Shown here: piece after piece, positions 13,502 through 14,731 of the stretch
How the letters are laid out: each line of letters starts with the position of its first letter
Numbering within the stretch: the stretch's first letter is position 1
From: Chloroflexota bacterium
GTDB taxonomy: Bacteria > Chloroflexota > Dehalococcoidia > SM23-28-2 > RBG-16-64-32
Length of the DNA: 14,731 nt
Reading direction: 5' to 3'
Assembly (NCBI GenBank): GCA_022563285.1
Contig: JADFNQ010000011.1
Coordinates: forward strand, 1-14,731
Notes under the pieces: generated by a model
Seen by the model: the letters and a program-made list of their open reading frames with translations, nothing else
What the model was told of the DNA's origin: nothing
The model's database searches: none
Position numbers and translations under genes: made by a program

Positions 13502-13520
13502 GCCAAGGAGCAACCAACCC

Positions 13521-14261
13521 TTGACCACCGCCATCGCCGCCATCATCGGCCTGCTTCTAGGCCACACCCTGGATATATTCTTCGACCGGCTGTACACGGA
13601 CGCGCCGCTGACCGGCCCTCTCCACCGCTGTCCTCACTGCCAGCGCGGGCTGCGCCCGCTGCACCTAGTCCCTATCGTCGGCGTGATCTGGAGCCGTGGC
13701 CACTGCCCCGATTGTGGCCGCCGACTGCCCCTGCACGCCTTCCTCCTCGCCCCCGGCGCCGCCGCCCTGTTCGCGGCCGCGGAGCTCATCATCGATGGCT
13801 TCGGCCCGGCGCTCCTGGCCGGCGCCTTCGCCACCGTCTTCCTCGCCCTCACCTTCACGGACCTGGAGCGCCGCCTGATCCCTAACCGCGTCATCTATCC
13901 TTCCATCCTCCTGGCGGCGGCGCTCTCCTGGACCTGGGAGGAGATCTCCGTGGTCGAGGTGTTCGCGGGAGGAGCAGTTGCGCTGGCCCTCACCTCCGTC
14001 ATATTCGTCCTGGGCCGCGGCGGCTTCGGCTTCGGCGACGTGAAAATGTCGATCCTCATGGGCCTCGTCGTCGGCTTCCCTTCCGTGATCGTTGGCGTCT
14101 TCATGGCCACCTTCGCGGCGGGCGCCTTCGTCCTGCCCCTGTTGCTCCTGCGCATGATCGGCCGACGCGACTACATCGCCTACGGACCGTTCATCGCCAT
14201 CGGCGCCGTGGTCGCCCTGTTCTGGGGCGACCCAATATGGGACTGGTACGTCGACCGCTAA
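13521..14261 (+). CDS. Type IV prepilin peptidase (A24 family)
   Basis: A 246-residue polytopic membrane aspartyl protease. The catalytic aspartates are Asp114 in LTFTDLERRLIPN and Asp173 in GFGFGDVK, the classical pair of A24 peptidases. The N-terminal part keeps two cysteine pairs, C37xxC40 and C62xxC65 (CPHCQRGLRPLHLVPI and GHCPDCGRRL), as in full-length PilD-type enzymes. Stand-alone Tad peptidases (CpaA/TadV) are usually shorter and lack this domain. It starts at TTG 13521, with AAGGAG (13505-13510) ten bases ahead, and the sequence reads MTTAIAAIIGLLLGHTLD. It should cut the Flp and TadE leaders after the glycine, at the cytosolic face of the membrane. It is divergent from flp rather than inside the operon. 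Whether the cysteine-bearing domain methylates pilins here is unknown. Confidence 0.92.
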   Translation: MTTAIAAIIGLLLGHTLDIFFDRLYTDAPLTGPLHRCPHCQRGLRPLHLVPIVGVIWSRGHCPDCGRRLPLHAFLLAPGAAALFAAAELIIDGFGPALLAGAFATVFLALTFTDLERRLIPNRVIYPSILLAAALSWTWEEISVVEVFAGGAVALALTSVIFVLGRGGFGFGDVKMSILMGLVVGFPSVIVGVFMATFAAGAFVLPLLLLRMIGRRDYIAYGPFIAIGAVVALFWGDPIWDWYVDR

Positions 14262-14341
14262 CTCCACCCTCCGGACGCCGCCTCACCCCATGTAACGTGA
14301 CACCTGATTCCGCTGTCCTACATGTTGCAGGTTGCGACCAA

Positions 14342-14731
14342 ATGTCCTCCACAGTCAGTTCCCTACCGGCGCCTAGGAGTTCGCTTCTCCGCGCACTTCT
14401 GAAGCCTGGCAACGTACTTCCCGCCTTGGTCTGGCTGTTCTTCGTATTCACCCAGGCCGTCAACTCTCCCTTCCCCCCCTCCCTCTCCACCATCCTGCTG
14501 ATCCTCATAAATAGTGTCGCCGTGGTCCTCTTCGTCATCCGGCGGGACGCGACCCGAGTGGGCAATAAGGTGGAGATGCTCATCGCCCTCTCCGGCACCT
14601 TCATCGTCGCCTTCCTCAGGGGCCCCCAGGTGTGGGAACTCCATTTGCTGCCCACCGTGATCCAGATCATCGCCCTCCTGGGCTGGGCCGCGGCCCCACT
14701 GCCCCTGGGCCGCAGCTTCCGCAACGTCCCG
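14342..14731 (+). CDS. Membrane protein resembling isoprenylcysteine methyltransferase-like proteins; 3' truncated by window end
   Basis: An ATG at 14342 opens a frame that runs off the window after 130 codons. The translation is strongly hydrophobic, with likely membrane segments at about 23-39 (LPALVWLFFVFTQ), 48-64 (LSTILLILINSVAVVLF), 75-92 (EMLIALSGTFIVAFLRG) and 100-117 (LPTVIQIIALLGWAAA). The last residues, LPLGRSFRNVP, resemble the segment that precedes the VRHPxY motif in bacterial ICMT/PEMT-like membrane methyltransferases, but that motif would fall beyond the edge. The ribosome site is weak (AGGT about 10 bases ahead). It follows the peptidase by 80 nt in the same direction and may be co-transcribed. 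Coding status is likely; function is tentative. Confidence 0.6.
   Translation, partial: MSSTVSSLPAPRSSLLRALLKPGNVLPALVWLFFVFTQAVNSPFPPSLSTILLILINSVAVVLFVIRRDATRVGNKVEMLIALSGTFIVAFLRGPQVWELHLLPTVIQIIALLGWAAAPLPLGRSFRNVP

Larger units (their letters stand above)
13003..13520. promoter_or_regulatory. Divergent regulatory region between flp and the prepilin peptidase
   Basis: 518 bp with no convincing gene, serving two divergent transcripts. Visible elements are: TATCGATA (13054-13061); two direct GACAGCCC copies (13064-13071 and 13099-13106); GTGAAA-N4-TTTCAC (13137-13152); and a 12-bp direct repeat ACACCCGTTACG (13111-13122 and 13389-13400). Three hairpins lie on the peptidase side (13350-13369, 13428-13442 and 13446-13478). 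I could not identify a consensus-quality promoter for flp. Confidence 0.55.

Noticed and set aside
13228..13524. 98-codon plus-strand frame in the divergent region, overlapping the peptidase start by 4 nt
   Set aside because: The junction looks like operon coupling, but the translation has no family resemblance, the frame passes through several hairpins, and no ribosome site is apparent. Kept as non-coding.
13665..14267. 200-codon minus-strand open frame opposite the prepilin peptidase
   Set aside because: Low-complexity Glu/Gly/Asp-rich translation, antisense to a protein with an intact catalytic pair.

Overview
The window looks like a chromosomal segment of a GC-rich, probably monoderm bacterium. 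The best fit is Chloroflexota, perhaps a Dehalococcoidia-like lineage. This is inferred from gene content: an alpha/beta-hydrolase fused to a class III cyclase, an ECF sigma/DUF4367 pair, and a Tad/Flp pilus locus with no outer-membrane secretin and with DUF192 and XRE genes at its 3' end. There is no rRNA or other phylogenetic marker, so the placement is tentative, and an actinobacterial-type host cannot be fully excluded.

Layout. (1) 2-2484, plus strand: the 3' end of a GlcF-like glycolate oxidase iron-sulfur subunit, then a hydrolase-cyclase fusion and a UPF0173-type metallo-beta-lactamase-fold hydrolase, tightly spaced and probably co-transcribed. (2) 2797-4790, plus strand: an ECF sigma factor and, 2 nt later, its likely membrane-bound partner with a DUF4367 domain. 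The pair is closed by a perfect 16-bp stem at 4811-4845. (3) 4877-13002, minus strand: a Tad/Flp pilus locus read right to left: flp pilin, tadE, cpaB, cpaE/tadZ, cpaF/tadA, tadB, tadC. It is followed by an XRE regulator, a DUF192 protein, a second XRE regulator with its own promoter, and a 59-residue ORF that is a free-standing copy of the regulators' C-terminal module. (4) 13521-14261, plus strand and divergent from flp: a type IV prepilin peptidase. (5) 14342-end, plus strand: the N-terminal part of a membrane protein that resembles isoprenylcysteine methyltransferase-like proteins.

How the genes work together. The peptidase should process the Flp pilin and the TadE pseudopilin, both of which carry a G|xxxxE(Y/F) site. 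CpaF powers assembly on the TadB/TadC inner-membrane platform. CpaE localises the machine. CpaB (SAF/RcpC type) is the only periplasmic or wall-side component seen. The two paralogous XRE proteins are candidate local regulators: one has a consensus-like promoter with an inverted repeat over its -10 box.

Non-coding regions worth attention are the 518-bp divergent flp/peptidase region (inverted repeats and a 12-bp direct repeat), the double hairpin between flp and tadE, and the hairpin cluster between tadE and cpaB. I saw no CRISPR array, tRNA, rRNA, transposase or clear mobile element.
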